A stretch of DNA of 64,000 nucleotides, from NCBI RefSeq assembly GCF_031180885.1, contig NZ_JAPSLK010000027.1:28089-92088 (forward strand). The letters are read 5' to 3'. The position numbers were made by a program, and so were the translations under genes. The notes below the pieces were generated by a model that saw nothing but the letters and a program-made list of their open reading frames with translations, was not told where the DNA came from and searched no databases. Below, piece by piece: positions 16,912 through 25,443 of this stretch. Numbering within the stretch: position 1 is the stretch's first letter; each line of letters opens with the position of its first letter. This DNA is from Saccharothrix sp. Lineage in GTDB: Bacteria; Actinomycetota; Actinomycetes; Mycobacteriales; Pseudonocardiaceae.

Positions 16912-18231
16912 CTAGAGAAGCGTCGGTGTCGTCCCTGCGGTTCGCGGGCTGCGGAGGTAGACCGTTCCTCCGGACGCAGTGACGAGGGCCTGTGCTCGGA
17001 GGTTGTGTTCGATCATCCTGTTGAGGATGTCCGGTGAGTTCGGCGGGGCGGTGCGAAGCACGGCGAGCAGGAAGATGACCGGCGTGGCCGGCAGGGCGAG
17101 TTGCGGTGTGCGGAGCCGGACGCGGGGGATGGGGTAGAGGAGGACCAGTCCGGTGTCGCCGAGAGCTTCATGGTCCACTTCGGACAGTGTTTCCGTGACG
17201 ATCTCCTCGACGGCGTTGTCGGGTACGAGGAGGTTGTTCCAGGGGTGCGGGTCTTGCCACGGACCGATGCGGCGAAGGAGGGCGACGTCGTCGGCGATGC
17301 GGTTAAGGAAGTCCCAGTAGGTGGTGTCGCTGACTTCGATCTCGGCCGTGGCGAGCCCGGCGAGCAGCAGCGTGTCGTCCGGCTGCGCCGGAGGGGTGAA
17401 GAAGTGGGCGACCTCGAGGACGAAGGTCCAGTTGCCGTCGTCTTCGAGCTTGGCCTGGCCCTCCAGGTAATCGAAGCGTTGTTCGACCGCGAGGCTGCGT
17501 TGCATGGCCAAGAAGTCGGTCAGGCGCCGGTAGCGCAGCCGGTAGGTGCGGGTGTGGGTCGGCGCGGGGATCAGGCGCAGGGTGGCCTGGACGATGACGC
17601 CGTGTTCGCCGTAGCCGCCGCGGACGGCGTCGAAGAGGTCGGGATCGACCGTGGGCGAGCACTTGTGGAGGGTGCCGTCGCTGGTGACGACCTCCAGTTC
17701 CAGGACGTTGTCGGTCTGGGCACCGTGTTGGTGGCTCGCTCCGCCCAACCCTCCGACCGAGAGCGTGCCGCCGACGGAGAGTTCCAGGTAGTCGGTGAGT
17801 ACCGGGGGAGTTGCGCCACGGGCGAGTGCGGCGGTGACGACTTTGCTCCATGTGGCCCCGGCATCGACGACGATGCGGTCGTCCGCGATGTGGTGGATGG
17901 TCTCCAGTTGGTTGAGGTCGAGCACGATCCCGCCTGGGGCCTGAGCTTGGCCGTTGGTCGAGTGGCCTTGTGCACGTGGAACGACGGTCAGGTTGTGAGC
18001 GCGGGCGAACCGCTGGATGGCTGCGACGTCGTGTCGTGATGCGGCGTGCATTACGGCCATGGGGCGGTGGCGGACGACTCGACCGAAGTCCTCGGCAGCC
18101 CAGGCGAGGTCGGCCTCGCTGGTCGAGAGGACGCCCTCCAACTGCGGGAGGGGAACGGCGTCGGGCCGCGGGTGCCCGTCCAGGAAACTGCGTTGCTCGG
18201 GGTCGAAGTGGGTCACGATCCCGTCGGGCAC
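16912..18231 (-). CDS. Cytokinin-dehydrogenase-like FAD-linked oxidase, C-terminally shortened
   Basis: 439 aa. A PCMH-type FAD domain covers residues about 50-235: GHSTNGQAQAPGGIVLDL with His90 in the position of the covalent FAD histidine of cytokinin dehydrogenases, then LELSVGGTLSVGGLGG and the substrate region (RFDYLEGQ, FFTPPAQPDD). The GTG at 18231 follows GGAGGTGA. The protein stops soon after the TAPPNSPDILNRM segment; relatives I recall continue about 40-50 residues with a tryptophan/histidine motif and a PGQ-type end that contacts FAD. It may thus be inactive. It lies 24 bases after an HTH-NB-ARC-TPR regulator on the same strand. Substrate is unproven. Confidence 0.75.
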   Translation of the reverse strand: MPDGIVTHFDPEQRSFLDGHPRPDAVPLPQLEGVLSTSEADLAWAAEDFGRVVRHRPMAVMHAASRHDVAAIQRFARAHNLTVVPRAQGHSTNGQAQAPGGIVLDLNQLETIHHIADDRIVVDAGATWSKVVTAALARGATPPVLTDYLELSVGGTLSVGGLGGASHQHGAQTDNVLELEVVTSDGTLHKCSPTVDPDLFDAVRGGYGEHGVIVQATLRLIPAPTHTRTYRLRYRRLTDFLAMQRSLAVEQRFDYLEGQAKLEDDGNWTFVLEVAHFFTPPAQPDDTLLLAGLATAEIEVSDTTYWDFLNRIADDVALLRRIGPWQDPHPWNNLLVPDNAVEEIVTETLSEVDHEALGDTGLVLLYPIPRVRLRTPQLALPATPVIFLLAVLRTAPPNSPDILNRMIEHNLRAQALVTASGGTVYLRSPRTAGTTPTLL

Positions 18232-18255
18232 CAGGTCACCTCCGGTGGTGGTAGA

Positions 18256-20559
18256 TCAGCCCGCCTGGCGGGGCGTCGGAACGGCCAACTGGTCGAGGGA
18301 GTCGAGGTCGCCGCGAATCCGCGCTGCGCGTGGGTCGCCGAGTGCCTCGAATTCGCGCTGCGCTTCGGTCCAGGCTTGGCGGGCTCGTGCTCGGTCGCCT
18401 GCCTCAAGGTAGCGGTGGCCGAGCTTGCGGCGGTACTCCGCGCGGCCCCAGCGGTCGGCGGCCGAAGCGCTGGCTTCCAGTGCCTTCTCGAGGTGGGCGA
18501 GGGAGGCGGCGTGGTCGCCACGGTCGTAGTACACCTCCGACACCCTCTCAAGCGCGCACGCCTGTGCCTGGGGATCACCGTGGGTGCGCAGTATGCCGAT
18601 CGCTTCGGTCAACATGTCCAAAGCCGTTTGGTGGCGGCCCGCGGCCCGTTCGGTGTCGGCGATGTAGGACGTGACGACCGCCCAGGACCACTGGCTGCCC
18701 GGGTCGGTGCACAGCTGAAGGGCTCGGCAGTAGTACGACGCCGCTGCGGCATGGTGACCCTTGGCCTGTTGTACACGGCCGACCCCGACCAACCCCCAGA
18801 TCTTCCCGATCCCACCATCGTGGAGTTCGGCGGCCTCGCTGAAGCTGTGTTCCGCCTCGCTCAGCCGCAGTTGTTCGAGGAAGGCGTTGCCGAGGTTGAT
18901 CAGGATCCACGCTTGGGCGGTGCGGTCACCACACCGCCGCGCTTCCTCCAGACACGCCGTCAGCGGCTCGAGCCACAATCCCCAGCAATGCCTCCAGTAC
19001 AGATAGTCGCCCAGCACCGTCGGCAGACCGAACGCCACATCATGGAACCCCAACGTCGACGCGTGCCGGACCGCAGCGGCGAGATTGGGCAACTCCGTGT
19101 CGAACCAACGCAGCGCTTCCTCCGACGAGACGAATGCGCGCGGCGTCGGCATCGGCGAGATCGTCCACTGGTCGACCGGTACCTGCGGCCTGTTGGGCGA
19201 CATCGTCAGGTTCGCTGCAGCGGCGCTGTGGAGGTACCAGTAGAGCAACTGCCGTTCCGCCGTCGCAGCGTCCGCGGGTGCCTCCTCGGCCGCCAGGAGT
19301 TCCACGGCGTAGTCCCTGACGAGGTCGTGGAAGCGGTAGCGGCGGACACCCGACTCCTGAAGAAGGTGGACACCCACCAACCCGTCGAGAAGTCGTTGAA
19401 CTTCGCCGTGCTGGTGGCCGGTGATCGCCGCTGCCGCGTCCGCGCCGAACTCGCGACCGGGGTGCACGCTCAGTAGGCGAAAAAGCTGGCTCTCCGCCGG
19501 GCTCAGCGCCCGGTAGGACCACGACAGGACCGCGCGGACAGCGCCATCGGTGGCGGGCGGCGACAACACGTCCAGTCGTTGGCCGACCTTGGCCAAGTCC
19601 TCGGCCAATCCGGTGAGGGTCAGGTGACTGCTCGCCGCCACGCGCTCGGCAGCCACCCGCACTGCCAACGGCAAACCGCCGCACAGGCGCGCGATGCGCT
19701 CGGCAGCGATGCGTTCGGCGTCGACTCGCTCTGGCCCCACCACGTCGCGCAACAGGGCAACCGAGTCGGCGTCGCCCAACATGTCGACGGTCAGGCAGTG
19801 GGCGCTGTAGTGCACCGCGAGGCCGGACAGGCGCTGACGACTCGTGACGATCACCAGGCAGCCGGGTGAAGCCGGGATCAACGGCCGGACTTGTTCGAAA
19901 CGGGCGGCGTTGTCGAACACCAACAGCGTGCGCGTCCCGTCCAGCACAGTGCGAAGCAGAGCTGATCGCCAGTCCAAGGTCGCCGGGATCTCGGCAGGCG
20001 GCACGCCGAGAGCTTTGAGCAGATGCTCCAACACCTCGTGCGGCCCGATCGGCTCACCCTCGGCGGCGTGTCCGTGGAGATCGACGAACAACGCGCCGTC
20101 TGGGAAGCGGTTCTTCACGTGGTGGGCCCAGGCCACCGCCAGGGTCGTCTTGCCGACACCGGCGTTGCCGTCCAGTGCGATCACGTCCGCTGACGTCCCG
20201 CTTGGCTCATGGTCCAAAAACCGCTCCAGGACGTCGAACACCCCGGTTCGGCCGATCAATCGTGGAACAGGCGGCAACTGCGCCGGCCGTGCTGGGGTCT
20301 TCCGGTGCGTCGGCAGACATTCGGCCTCGTACAACTCGACGAACCGGCTTCCCGTGTCGAACGCGATGTCACAAGCGCGGGCGAAGTCGAAAGTAGGGGG
20401 TTTGTGCCCGTTTTCGACATTCGAGTAATGGCTTGCGCTGTATCCGACTCGGCATGCTGTCGCGGTCTGCGACGAGCCTCCCCTCGCCGCGCGCAACTCC
20501 TTGGCGAACGTCCCGCCTGCCAGGGCGTCCCTGTGAAGCGCATTCACGTTCCTGGTCAT
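18256..20559 (-). CDS. HTH-NB-ARC-TPR (STAND) transcriptional regulator
   Basis: 767 aa. An XRE-type helix-turn-helix lies at about 15-70 (GYSASHYSNVENGHKPP). Next comes an NB-ARC ATPase: Walker A DGNAGVGKTT near 130, Walker B TLLVFDNA near 215, TSRQR sensor, GGLPLAVRVAAE (GLPL motif) and the winged-helix region. Tetratricopeptide repeats fill about 480-760. This is the usual AfsR-like STAND regulator architecture without a SARP domain. Ligand binding to the TPR region is presumed to trigger ATP-driven oligomerisation. It is the first gene of a two-gene unit with the FAD oxidase, so it may control it. Ligand unknown. Confidence 0.82.
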   Translation of the reverse strand: MTRNVNALHRDALAGGTFAKELRAARGGSSQTATACRVGYSASHYSNVENGHKPPTFDFARACDIAFDTGSRFVELYEAECLPTHRKTPARPAQLPPVPRLIGRTGVFDVLERFLDHEPSGTSADVIALDGNAGVGKTTLAVAWAHHVKNRFPDGALFVDLHGHAAEGEPIGPHEVLEHLLKALGVPPAEIPATLDWRSALLRTVLDGTRTLLVFDNAARFEQVRPLIPASPGCLVIVTSRQRLSGLAVHYSAHCLTVDMLGDADSVALLRDVVGPERVDAERIAAERIARLCGGLPLAVRVAAERVAASSHLTLTGLAEDLAKVGQRLDVLSPPATDGAVRAVLSWSYRALSPAESQLFRLLSVHPGREFGADAAAAITGHQHGEVQRLLDGLVGVHLLQESGVRRYRFHDLVRDYAVELLAAEEAPADAATAERQLLYWYLHSAAAANLTMSPNRPQVPVDQWTISPMPTPRAFVSSEEALRWFDTELPNLAAAVRHASTLGFHDVAFGLPTVLGDYLYWRHCWGLWLEPLTACLEEARRCGDRTAQAWILINLGNAFLEQLRLSEAEHSFSEAAELHDGGIGKIWGLVGVGRVQQAKGHHAAAASYYCRALQLCTDPGSQWSWAVVTSYIADTERAAGRHQTALDMLTEAIGILRTHGDPQAQACALERVSEVYYDRGDHAASLAHLEKALEASASAADRWGRAEYRRKLGHRYLEAGDRARARQAWTEAQREFEALGDPRAARIRGDLDSLDQLAVPTPRQAG

Positions 20560-20751
20560 TCGAGTGCCCCCGTTGTGCCTGGCTCACCCCTCGCTCAGGT
20601 GGCCATGCGTTCCAGCCACCTCCCCCGAGGAGTCGAGGATAGGTGGAATAAAACGCCGTTTCGGTCTTCTGGCAGCACATGTGCCTGTTCAGGTGACGTG
20701 GTAGCTCTCCGTGACAACTCGCTGGCCGCGGCCCGTGCCTGCGATCAAACG

Positions 20752-20964
20752 TCAGCGTCGCGCTGACTGATCGTCCAGGAACGCGCGCCACGAGTTCCTG
20801 CTGAACACAAGGACACAGCCGTCCGGGCGCTTCGTGTCCCGGACGCCGATGCTTGCGCCCGACCGTCCGACCTCCAGGCAGTCGCCGTTCGGGGTGGGTT
20901 GGCTGTGACTGGACTTCCGCCAGTTGGTGAACACGGTGTCGAGCCGTGTCGTCTGCTCGTCCAT
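20752..20964 (-). CDS. DUF397-domain protein, 70 aa
   Basis: The start at 20964 follows GGAAGGA. The sequence has the DUF397 pattern: WRKSSHSQPTPNGDCLEVG, then VRDTKRPDG and a final FSRNSWRAFL. Such proteins are very abundant in actinomycetes and sit beside XRE-DUF5753 regulators. By analogy with BldB/WhiJ-type systems they are thought to modulate the partner regulator. It is separated from the second DUF397 gene by a strong terminator hairpin, so it likely has its own promoter. Confidence 0.85.
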   Translation of the reverse strand: MDEQTTRLDTVFTNWRKSSHSQPTPNGDCLEVGRSGASIGVRDTKRPDGCVLVFSRNSWRAFLDDQSARR

Positions 20965-21015
20965 GACGTCCGTCCTTCCGAGCTGCATCGCGGCTGGCTC
21001 ACGACGAGGTGACTG

Positions 21016-21056
21016 GGGCGCGTTGCCCGACGACACTGCCGTCGGGCAACGCGCCC
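21016..21056 (-). terminator. Strong 17-bp hairpin between two DUF397 genes
   Basis: A perfect 17-base stem, GGGCGCGTTGCCCGACG at 21016-21032 with its exact complement at 21040-21056, and a 7-base loop. It lies just after the stop of the DUF397 gene at 21067 and before the start of the next at 20964. No U-run follows, as is common for actinomycete terminators. Being symmetric it would form on either strand. Confidence 0.75.
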
Positions 21057-21066
21057 AACCCGATGC

Positions 21067-21285
21067 TCAGGCGCCAAGGCGGTCGTCGCTGAGGTTCGAG
21101 AGGAACTTCGCCCAGGCGTTCGCTGAGAACCTCAAGGTTCCAGCCGTGCGGCTCTTAGTGTCGCGCACGCCGACGACTCGTGCGTCCGGGTTGCCTCCAA
21201 CCTCGACGCACGACTGTTCAGGATCGCTGTGCTTGGACTTGCGCCACCCACCGAGTGTCGGCTCCTGGGGCAAGGGGCTGATCAT
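21067..21285 (-). CDS. DUF397-domain protein, 72 aa
   Basis: The start at 21285 has GAGGAGGG upstream. DUF397 pattern: GGWRKSKHSDPEQSCVEVGG, GVRDTKSR, LRFSANAWAKFL. It follows the XRE-DUF5753 regulator by 34 bases on the same strand, the standard arrangement, and is closed by the hairpin at 21016. It is probably the cognate small partner of that regulator. Confidence 0.85.
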   Translation of the reverse strand: MISPLPQEPTLGGWRKSKHSDPEQSCVEVGGNPDARVVGVRDTKSRTAGTLRFSANAWAKFLSNLSDDRLGA

Positions 21286-21319
21286 TGTCGATTCCCTCCT
21301 CGTGTGCTGCATCGACCGA

Positions 21320-22171
21320 TCACGACGTGAGCAGGAACGCGCGAGACTGCTCCGGGCCGAGCGCGGCGGCCCGTTGGTGGTCCCACACGGTGAGGTAGTC
21401 GTTCACCTCTTCCAAGTTCGACGTGACGTGACCGTCCCGGAGACCTTCGACGTGAACCAGTTCCACGTGCGGGTCGCTGTCGAATCCGAAGATCGTGTAG
21501 GTGAACGCCTGTCCGATGTAGTAGCCGACGTGCCACGGCACGACCTGCACCTCGACGTTCGGCCGGTCCATGGCCTCGACGATGGCGGCCTTCTGCTCGC
21601 GCTGGATCGTCGCGCTGCCGTCCATGTTCGTCATGCGTTCCAAGGCGGCTTGGTCGATGACGAACCAGAACTGCTGGTCGACGTTGTCGATGATCTCCTG
21701 TCGTCGCAGCCGCAACATCGTCCTGTGCTCGATCTCGTCGTGGCTCTTCGACGGCCGGGCGGCGCGGAACAGCGATCGCATGTACGCCTCGGTCTGGAGC
21801 AAGCCAGGGATCGTCATGCTGTTGTGCTGCCACAGGTAGTGCGCGCTCGTCTCGAGGTCGACGACTTCGCGCATGGTGCCCTGGAAGCTGGCGCGCAACG
21901 CGGTGCGCGACGCTCGCTTCTCGCGTCCCTTGGCCAGCACCGTCAGGCGCGCCTTGGTCGGCTCGTCGGCGCGGTAATGCTCGAAGAGTGCTCGCAGGTC
22001 GGGCAACGTGATGCTGCTGTCCCCGCGCTCGATGTTGCCGATCTTGTTCTGTGTGCAGTCCAGAACCTTGCCGGCGGCGGCTTGGCTCATGCCGCTCGCC
22101 ATCCGAAGAGCCGCCAGCTTGCGGCCGATGATCACGTCGGCGACGCGCTTCGGGACGGCAGCGGTGGTCAT
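21320..22171 (-). CDS. XRE-family regulator with DUF5753 domain
   Basis: 283 aa from the ATG at 22171, which follows CGGAGGA. HTH at about 10-65 (ALRMASGMSQAAAGKVLD, TQNKIGNIERG). DUF5753 from about 95: LETSAHYLWQHNSMTIPGLL, then FRAARPS and the C-terminal half with VVPWHVGYY. This pair of domains is one of the largest regulator families in actinomycetes (WhiJ-like). Partner DUF397 genes lie directly downstream. The intergenic region toward the divergent gene contains a perfect 18-base palindrome, a likely operator. Confidence 0.87.
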   Translation of the reverse strand: MTTAAVPKRVADVIIGRKLAALRMASGMSQAAAGKVLDCTQNKIGNIERGDSSITLPDLRALFEHYRADEPTKARLTVLAKGREKRASRTALRASFQGTMREVVDLETSAHYLWQHNSMTIPGLLQTEAYMRSLFRAARPSKSHDEIEHRTMLRLRRQEIIDNVDQQFWFVIDQAALERMTNMDGSATIQREQKAAIVEAMDRPNVEVQVVPWHVGYYIGQAFTYTIFGFDSDPHVELVHVEGLRDGHVTSNLEEVNDYLTVWDHQRAAALGPEQSRAFLLTS

Positions 22172-22243
22172 CGATCCTCCGGGTCGAAGAGCTGTCTGAT
22201 GACGGAACGTAGCAGCAATGTTCACCCTGTTAGGCAGCTAGCT

Positions 22244-22261
22244 AACTTGTTTAAACAAGTT
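22244..22261. promoter_or_regulatory. Perfect 18-nt palindrome between divergent genes, candidate operator
   Basis: AACTTGTTTAAACAAGTT reads the same on both strands. It is AT-rich in a GC-rich genome and stands 73 bases before the XRE-DUF5753 start (22171, minus) and 187 bases before the small zinc-finger gene (22448, plus). The neighbouring AGCTAGCT is also palindromic. This fits the binding site of a dimeric HTH protein, most simply the adjacent regulator controlling itself and the divergent genes. Confidence 0.6.
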
Positions 22262-22447
22262 TACGGTGATGCTGCTGTTCAGTGCGTTGCATCGGAGGCA
22301 CACATGGTCTCGGTTGTTCAAGTTAGCAGTGTCCAGAAGAACGTTGACGGTGGCGCACCGTCTCCAAGGTTCGATCGGTTGAGTACGGCCGGAACCGGCT
22401 CGGCGGCCATCCGTCCGGGTCCCTCGCCGAGTGGCTGGCGGTTGTGA

Positions 22448-22732
22448 ATGGCTACCCGGGCGTTCCGCTGGCTGCCGTACGCCGGCGGGCGGCACGCGAT
22501 TTCGGTCCGGCTCGTGCCGTGCGAGGCCGGTGTGACGCTGTGCGGTCTCGAGGTGGTCGTTCCGCACGATCCGCCGCCCGCGTTCCCGGACGGCTGTTGG
22601 CCCACCTGCGTGGAGTGCGACGCGAAGTGGCGGGCGTTCGAACGGATTCCGGTGTTCCCGAGGCCCAGGAAGGCCGGCGATTCGGTCGGTGAGGTGCGGG
22701 CGGTTGCCAAGCGTTCAGGAGGTGGGCGGTGA
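22448..22732 (+). CDS. Small zinc-finger-like protein, 94 aa
   Basis: It contains RRHAI-like start (GGRHAISVRLVPCEAGVTLCG) and GCWPTCVECDAKW, with C-x2-C pairs that likely hold a metal. Comparable small proteins occur next to DUF397/XRE sets in Pseudonocardiaceae, from memory. The next gene starts within its stop codon (GTGA), so they are translationally coupled. Start choice: ATG at 22448, nine bases after the previous stop-rich region, with weak ribosome site. Function unknown. Confidence 0.6.
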   Translation: MATRAFRWLPYAGGRHAISVRLVPCEAGVTLCGLEVVVPHDPPPAFPDGCWPTCVECDAKWRAFERIPVFPRPRKAGDSVGEVRAVAKRSGGGR

Positions 22733-23088
22733 CGCTGACGAGGGACAACAACGTGGTGTTCCGCGCGGTGATGGGGGAGATCTTCACGCATCTGCGGGTC
22801 GCGTGCGAGGTCGCGTTGGATGGCGACGATCGTGCTGCGGCGTCCGTTGCGCGTAGGGAGCTTCCGGGATTGGTGGCGGGCTTGCAGGAGTTGCTGGCGG
22901 GGCACCAGCCTGATGAGAACGGTCACTGCCGGCGTTGCCGGGCGTGGCGCTGGTGGCGGAAACCCGTTCCGTGCCGGGAGGTCCTGGCCTTCCGCAAGGC
23001 GCTGCACCATCAACCCGTGTCGCGGGCCAAACACCGCTTGCTCGGCGAGGACCACGATTCCCGCCGATCGGAAGACGCGGACGGCTGA
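22729..23088 (+). CDS. Small protein with CRRCR motif, paralogue of the gene at 27060
   Basis: 119 aa. GTG at 22729 overlaps the upstream stop (GTGA) and has AGGAGGTGGGC before it. The first half is helical; the second half carries HQPDENGHCRRCRAWRWW then PVPCREVLAF. The same pattern (HRPDDQGRCRACRAGRWW... PVPCRPLLEF) is found in the 129-aa protein at 27060-27449, so the two are paralogues. The three cysteines may bind zinc. It belongs to the plus-strand set divergent from the XRE-DUF5753 gene. Function unknown. Confidence 0.65.
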   Translation: MTLTRDNNVVFRAVMGEIFTHLRVACEVALDGDDRAAASVARRELPGLVAGLQELLAGHQPDENGHCRRCRAWRWWRKPVPCREVLAFRKALHHQPVSRAKHRLLGEDHDSRRSEDADG

Positions 23089-23191
23089 ACGTGCCTGCCG
23101 CTTCGTCGTGCGAGCGGCTCCAGCAACGCGCGCGGTTCGGTTGCCCCCTCATCCGGACCGGGGCTGGAGCGCCCTGGCGAAGCGGTTCCCC

Positions 23192-23227
23192 GGGGTCGGC
23201 AGGGCAGGCTTCTGGCCTGCCGACCCC
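23192..23227 (+). terminator. 12-bp hairpin terminator
   Basis: GGGGTCGGCAGG at 23192-23203 pairs exactly with CCTGCCGACCCC at 23216-23227 across a 12-base loop. It lies about 100 bases after the stop of the CRRCR gene and before the start of the next gene at 23262. Probably a factor-independent terminator, although no U-run follows. Confidence 0.6.
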
Positions 23228-23261
23228 TCTAGCGGCTTGCGAGTCGAGAGTGGGTGGAGTT

Positions 23262-23750
23262 GTGGCGTTTCACGGCGATGGTGTGGTGGTGAACATCGGG
23301 TTGCAGGTTCCTGAGGGCGTGCCGGTGCGTCTGTGTGGGAGCTTGGAGTCCAGAATCTTCTTGGTGATCGGGGACGGTTGCGAGATCACGTTGGATCCGG
23401 CGCACGTGCGCGTGTTGGCGGAGCAGTGCGGCACGGCGTTGCGGGACACGAGTCTGGTGGCTGCCGCAGAGGAGGTCTTGGACGAGGTCTACGAAGCGGG
23501 TGCGCAGGCCCGGACGGCGGCGGAGCGGGCACTGCGAGAGGCCGAACGGGCGGACGAGGTGAGCGCTCGCGACCAGGCAGATGATGCGCGTGCTGCGGCG
23601 CGGGAGGCCACGGTGGCGGCGGAGCGGGCCCAGAATGCCGTCGAGACGGCTTTCGTGGCGATGGAGGGTGCCGAACGTGCCGCGATGAAGGCTGAAGTCG
23701 CGGCGGCAGTGGCGGCCTCGGCCTTCGAGCGCGCCCGAACCGATCGGTGA
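23262..23750 (+). CDS. Hypothetical protein with long coiled coil, 162 aa
   Basis: The GTG at 23262 follows GGTGGAG. The first 75 residues form a small beta-rich domain (VNIGLQVPEGVPVRLCG, then GDGCEITLDPAHVRVLAEQCG). The rest is a continuous Ala/Glu/Arg heptad-rich helix (AEEVLDEVYEAGAQARTAAE to the end), almost certainly a coiled coil. It is set off from the upstream genes by a hairpin, so it may be separately expressed. No known family recognised. Confidence 0.6.
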   Translation: MAFHGDGVVVNIGLQVPEGVPVRLCGSLESRIFLVIGDGCEITLDPAHVRVLAEQCGTALRDTSLVAAAEEVLDEVYEAGAQARTAAERALREAERADEVSARDQADDARAAAREATVAAERAQNAVETAFVAMEGAERAAMKAEVAAAVAASAFERARTDR

Positions 23751-23868
23751 ACGCCGCGCCATCGACTTCGAGACGTTGCCTTCCCGGCGTGTCCGCCCTG
23801 GCCTACTGACAACCCGCCGCGACGAGTGCTGGATGCGAGGGGCCGACGGGCCGTTCGGCCAGTTGGGT

Positions 23869-24342
23869 TCACTGTCCGCCGTTGGGTCCGAAGCGCAGGA
23901 GGGGGACGTCGTAGAGGTCGGGTTGGCGTTCGCGGTGCATGGTGGGGTTGGTGACTTCGATGACGAGCATTTCGGTGAGGAACAGGACCTGGGCGCGTAG
24001 TAGGTGGCTGGTGTAGCCGGTGGCGCTGTGTTCTTTGAGGCCGACGGCGACGTGGATGTGGGGTTGGACCTGGTCGGTGTCGGGGTCGTAGGCGAGGGTG
24101 CCGCCGCCGAAGGCTTCGACGTTGGTGAGGTGGACTTTGGACCAGACCGGGGCGGCGGGGTCGTCGAGTTTGTCGCAGGTGCCGACGATGTCGACTTCGG
24201 CGAAGCCGGCGATGAAGGAGGGGATGTAGCCCTGGCGGACGTTGTTGGTGCGGCAGAACTCGGTCAGGGCGGTGAAGAAGTCTTCGCCGTGGTCGAAGGT
24301 GACGCCGAAGGTGCGGCCCAGGGTGAGGTCATGACTGCGCAT
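23869..24342 (-). CDS. PPC (DUF296) domain protein
   Basis: 157 aa covering a single PPC domain: GVTFDHGEDFFTALTEFC at the start, IPSFIAGFAEVDIVGTC, VEAFGGGTLAYD, then PHIHVAVGLKEHSATGYTSH with the paired histidines seen in the trimeric PPC fold. In plants this domain is part of AT-hook proteins; in bacteria it stands alone and its role is undefined. The start overlaps the end of the asparaginase gene by 14 bases, so the two are translationally coupled. Confidence 0.8.
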   Translation of the reverse strand: MRSHDLTLGRTFGVTFDHGEDFFTALTEFCRTNNVRQGYIPSFIAGFAEVDIVGTCDKLDDPAAPVWSKVHLTNVEAFGGGTLAYDPDTDQVQPHIHVAVGLKEHSATGYTSHLLRAQVLFLTEMLVIEVTNPTMHRERQPDLYDVPLLRFGPNGGQ

Positions 24343-25402
24343 CGGTGGGGTTCTCCGCGGAGGTGGTCGGCCAGGGCCAGGTGTGGTGGTCGCCGTGGCC
24401 GCCGGCGGTGTGGAAGGCGGCGCTGATGGTGGTGTGGTCGGCCTCGGCGGTGAGGAGGCGGTGCAGCAGGATCCGTGCTTTGAGCGGGTCGAGGAAGCCT
24501 GCGGGAATCAGGCCGCGGTCGAGCAGGTCGCGTTCGCTGCCGGGGAAGGCGTAGGTGCTGCGCAGTGTGGTGCCCGCGCCGGCGCGGGAGGCCAGCACGA
24601 CCGGGATGCGGGCGGCGGCGTCGCCCAGGAGCGGGACCAGCTTCGCGGGAACGTGGCCGACGCCCATGGCGGCGACGACCAGGCCGTCCACGCGGTCGGT
24701 GATGGCCTCGATGACGGTCGGGTCGTCGTCGAGGGTGATCGTGAGCAGGCCGACCCGTTTGTCTGGCGCGGTGCTGGTGGTGGGGATGAGGGTGCGGTGG
24801 GTGAGTCGGTTGAGCAGGATGGGTCGGCTTTCGGTGATGACGCCGAGTGGTCCGCCGTTGGGGGACTGGAAGGTGGCGCCGCTGGTGGTGTGGGTTTTGC
24901 GTACGCGGCGGGCGGCGTGGATCTCGTCGGCGAGCACGACCAGGCAGCCCTGGTGGGCGGCGGTGGGGTCGGCGGCGGTGAGCACGGCGGCCAGGACGTT
25001 CGCGGGTCCGTCCGCGCCGGCCAGGGTGGGGTTGCGCATGGCGCCGGTGACGACCAGCGGTTGCGGGGCGGCGTGGTGCAGGTCGAGGAAGTAGGCGGTC
25101 TCTTCGATGGTGTCGGTGCCCTGGGTGACCACGACGCCGTCGACACCGCCACGCGCGAGCCGCGCCGTGATCGCCTCGCCCAGCGTGGCCAGGTCGCCAA
25201 AGGTCAACGACGCGCCAGGGACGCGGCGGAAGTCCTCGACCTCCACGGTGATCCCGGTGTCGGCCAATCCCGGGACGGCGGCCACGAGCTGCTCGGCGGA
25301 CAGGGCGGGGACGACACCGCCGGACTCGGCACGGGTCATGGCGATGGTGCCGCCGAGACCGAACACGACGACCCGGCGGCCGGTGGGTTGTGCTGCTGCC
25401 AC
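24329..25402 (-). CDS. L-asparaginase (type I/II bacterial family)
   Basis: 357 aa. Catalytic first threonine Thr19 in GLGGTIAM, second motif VTQGTDTIEE with Thr96-Asp97, and the base Lys169 in RKTHTT, so all key residues are present. The GTG at 25402 follows AAGGGAG. No signal peptide, so it is cytoplasmic, hydrolysing asparagine to aspartate and ammonia. It is cotranscribed with the PPC-domain protein downstream. The combination is not one I know as a standard unit. Confidence 0.88.
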   Translation of the reverse strand: MAAAQPTGRRVVVFGLGGTIAMTRAESGGVVPALSAEQLVAAVPGLADTGITVEVEDFRRVPGASLTFGDLATLGEAITARLARGGVDGVVVTQGTDTIEETAYFLDLHHAAPQPLVVTGAMRNPTLAGADGPANVLAAVLTAADPTAAHQGCLVVLADEIHAARRVRKTHTTSGATFQSPNGGPLGVITESRPILLNRLTHRTLIPTTSTAPDKRVGLLTITLDDDPTVIEAITDRVDGLVVAAMGVGHVPAKLVPLLGDAAARIPVVLASRAGAGTTLRSTYAFPGSERDLLDRGLIPAGFLDPLKARILLHRLLTAEADHTTISAAFHTAGGHGDHHTWPWPTTSAENPTDAQS

Positions 25403-25443
25403 CCCGAGGCTCCCTTGATCACGAGCGGACAGTGATCGGCAGC

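Noticed and set aside
24383-25435. Plus-strand frame of 350 aa across the asparaginase
   Set aside because: Complement of the asparaginase gene, glycine/valine-rich shadow with no ribosome site.
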